From Clostridiales bacterium (lineage in GTDB: Bacteria > Bacillota > Clostridia > Oscillospirales > Ruminococcaceae), in contig JAAZIT010000178.1 in assembly GCA_012800685.1 (NCBI GenBank), forward strand, positions 1-7,829: 7,829 nt of DNA. Direction: 5' to 3'. Position numbers and translations under genes: made by a program. This document shows, piece by piece, positions 6,366 to 7,829 of this stretch (the stretch's first letter is position 1; every line of letters begins with the position of its first letter). The notes beneath the pieces are model-generated. The model saw only the letters and a list, made by a program, of their open reading frames with translations. It was not told where the DNA came from and searched no databases.

Positions 6366-6371
6366 ATATCA
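6363..6371 (-). promoter_or_regulatory. Extended -10 promoter for the lipoprotein and two-component operon
   Basis: TGATATAAT (6371-6363) is a perfect extended -10. A poor TTTCAA lies 17 bp upstream as a possible -35. Initiation would fall near 6356, inside the first arm of the terminator stem, giving a leader of about 93 nt. Transcripts starting here would lack most of the first arm and so could not fold the terminator. Confidence 0.5.
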
Positions 6372-6407
6372 CAAATCAATTATTTTTGAAAGTGTTTTAA
6401 TAAATAT

Positions 6408-7754
6408 TTATTCTCTTTCGCTCATTGGAACATATACCTTTGATTTTGAAACTGATTTATAGGCCGGACGAATAATTCTCTTTCCAGTTACAATCTCTTC
6501 AAATCTGTGAGCACACCAGCCAGCCATTCTTGAAACAGCGAACAAAGGAGTAACAAGCTCCTCTGGAATACCTAGCATTTTGTATACAAGCCCTGAGTAC
6601 ATATCCACATTTGCGCATACAATCTTAGCATCGCCCTTAACCTCTTCAAAAGCCTTTGGGGTAGCTCTCTCAATAATCTCAAGGAGATTAAATTCCTTTT
6701 CAAATTCTGTACCAGCGGCAAGCTTTTTAGCATTTTCTTTTAGAATAACAGCTCTTGGATCAGACAATGTATAAACTGCATGTCCCATACCATAAATAAG
6801 TCCAGAATGGTCATTTTCCTCTTTCCTAAGAATCTTCTTAAGAAATTCCGTTACTTCTTCCTCATCGTCCCAATTTGAAACGTTTCTTTGGATACAATGT
6901 TGCATTTCAACAACCTTTTGATTAGCACCACCATGCTTTGGTCCTTTTAAAGAACCAATTGCTGCTGAATATGAAGAAAATGGATCAGTTCCAGATGAAG
7001 TAAGAACCCTGCAAGCAAAGGTTGAGTTGTTACCACCACCATGCTCAGCGTGGAGCATTAAAAAAAGATCAAGGAGCTTCGCTTCCTGCTGAGTATAAGA
7101 CCTATCGGAACGTAGTGTTGATAAAATCATTTCGGCGGTAGACTGCCCAGGAATATGTGGGTGCATATACATGGTTTCGTTATTAAAGTATCTTCTCTTT
7201 ACTTGATATGAGTCAATCATCATGGCTGGAAGCTTTGCAATAATTGAAACAGCAGTAGCCATCTCGTATTCCGGACTTCCATTTTCAGGATTATCAACAT
7301 ATGAATACATTGAAAGTACTGAACGTGAAAGCTTGTTCATAATATTAATTGAAGGTGCCTTAAGAATCATGTCCTCAAAAAAGCCCTCAGGAAGCTGTCT
7401 ATTTTCCGCAAGAATTTCTTTAAAAGATTCAAGCTCAGTCTTGTTAGGAAGCGCTCCCATTAAAAGAAGATAAACTGTTTCTTCATATCCAAATCTATCC
7501 TCATTAATACAATTTGATATAATATCTTTAATATTATATCCTCTAAAAATCAGCTCTCCCTCAATAGGCTGACGCTCGCCGTCACTAATAATATAACCAT
7601 GTACATTACAAATATTTGTAAGACCCGCCATTACTCCAGTTCCGTCATAATTTCTTAAGCCTCTTTTTACCTCGTATCTGTCGTATAGCTTTGGATTTAT
7701 TGTATTGTTTTCAATAAACTCTTTATAAAGCATATCTCTTGCTGCTTTTGCCAT
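6408..7754 (-). CDS. gltA: Citrate synthase (citrate/2-methylcitrate synthase family)
   Basis: This enzyme condenses oxaloacetate and acetyl-CoA to citrate; in anaerobic Clostridia it usually feeds a partial TCA branch to 2-oxoglutarate and glutamate. From the chosen ATG the protein has 448 residues, normal for the clostridial form. The catalytic triad is visible: H238 in HAEHGGGN (235-242), H274 in GPKHGGAN (271-278) and D384 in NVDMYSG (383-389). The motif GMGHAVYTLSDPRA (322-335) and a late Arg (R417, AHRFEE) complete the active site. Methylcitrate synthase activity cannot be excluded from sequence alone. The start at 7754 is preferred: AGGAG (7768-7764) is 9 nt from it but directly touches the upstream in-frame ATG (7763). 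No aconitase or isocitrate dehydrogenase gene is seen beside it. It ends at its own terminator and is probably separate from the downstream operon. Confidence 0.95.
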   Translation of the reverse strand: MAKAARDMLYKEFIENNTINPKLYDRYEVKRGLRNYDGTGVMAGLTNICNVHGYIISDGERQPIEGELIFRGYNIKDIISNCINEDRFGYEETVYLLLMGALPNKTELESFKEILAENRQLPEGFFEDMILKAPSINIMNKLSRSVLSMYSYVDNPENGSPEYEMATAVSIIAKLPAMMIDSYQVKRRYFNNETMYMHPHIPGQSTAEMILSTLRSDRSYTQQEAKLLDLFLMLHAEHGGGNNSTFACRVLTSSGTDPFSSYSAAIGSLKGPKHGGANQKVVEMQHCIQRNVSNWDDEEEVTEFLKKILRKEENDHSGLIYGMGHAVYTLSDPRAVILKENAKKLAAGTEFEKEFNLLEIIERATPKAFEEVKGDAKIVCANVDMYSGLVYKMLGIPEELVTPLFAVSRMAGWCAHRFEEIVTGKRIIRPAYKSVSKSKVYVPMSERE

Positions 7755-7763
7755 AATGTTCAT

Positions 7764-7768
7764 CTCCT
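7764..7768 (-). promoter_or_regulatory. Ribosome binding site setting the citrate synthase start
   Basis: AGGAG is 9 nt before the ATG at 7754. The in-frame ATG at 7763 follows it with no spacer and cannot use it, so the protein most likely begins MAKAARDML. Confidence 0.75.
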
Positions 7769-7769
7769 A

Positions 7770-7829
7770 GTCTAAGTCTAATAGTCTAAAAACTATATAT
7801 CTATATCTTATTTATATTTATTTTTTATA
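7770..7829. repeat. Repetitive AT-rich leader of citrate synthase
   Basis: GTCTAA occurs three times on the plus strand (7770-7775, 7776-7781, 7784-7789), followed by TATATATCTATATC-like simple sequence up to the window edge. I see no clear promoter here; it may lie beyond the edge. The repeat sits directly before the ribosome binding site, as the 7-bp repeats do before the response regulator. Confidence 0.5.

Overview
The window looks like chromosomal core and signalling DNA from a low-GC Gram-positive bacterium, most likely a member of the class Clostridia (Bacillota). The evidence is the AT-rich composition, the strong AGGAGG-type ribosome binding sites, a YqhQ-type DUF1385 protein next to prmC, a clostridial-style citrate synthase, and an OmpR-type regulator paired with a HAMP sensor kinase. 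I cannot name a genus. All seven genes lie on the minus strand, so the window is read from high to low coordinates. I see no mobile element, CRISPR array, tRNA or rRNA.

Layout in the direction of transcription: (1) citrate synthase (7754-6408), with a short repetitive leader, ends at a good intrinsic terminator (6365-6321). (2) An extended -10 promoter overlaps that terminator stem and probably drives a lipoprotein with three calcium-binding-type DxDxDG repeats (6263-4923), then a response regulator (4859-4152), a sensor histidine kinase with a GTG start (4114-2621), a DUF1385/YqhQ membrane protein (2585-1626) and the release-factor methyltransferase PrmC (1632-772). Gaps are 63, 37 and about 35 bp, and the last pair overlaps by 7 bp, so this reads as one operon. 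(3) A 319 bp AT-rich intergenic region (453-771) follows. (4) The first 150 codons of recA (452 to the window edge) have their own extended -10 promoter.

How they work together: the lipoprotein, kinase and regulator look like one envelope-sensing module, with the lipoprotein as either an accessory sensor or the output. DUF1385 and PrmC are an old conserved neighbour pair in Firmicutes, but the usual next gene, prfA, is absent here and recA follows instead. Citrate synthase and recA appear to be separate transcription units.

The window holds no obviously new large system. The points most worth checking are the lipoprotein plus two-component cluster, a recA control region with no GAAC/GTTC LexA half-sites but with a CTGTAC-N8-GTACAG palindrome, and the overlapping promoter and terminator at 6330-6371. 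Start sites for three genes were moved 9-18 nt downstream of the longest reading frame because the ribosome binding site lies between the two in-frame ATGs.
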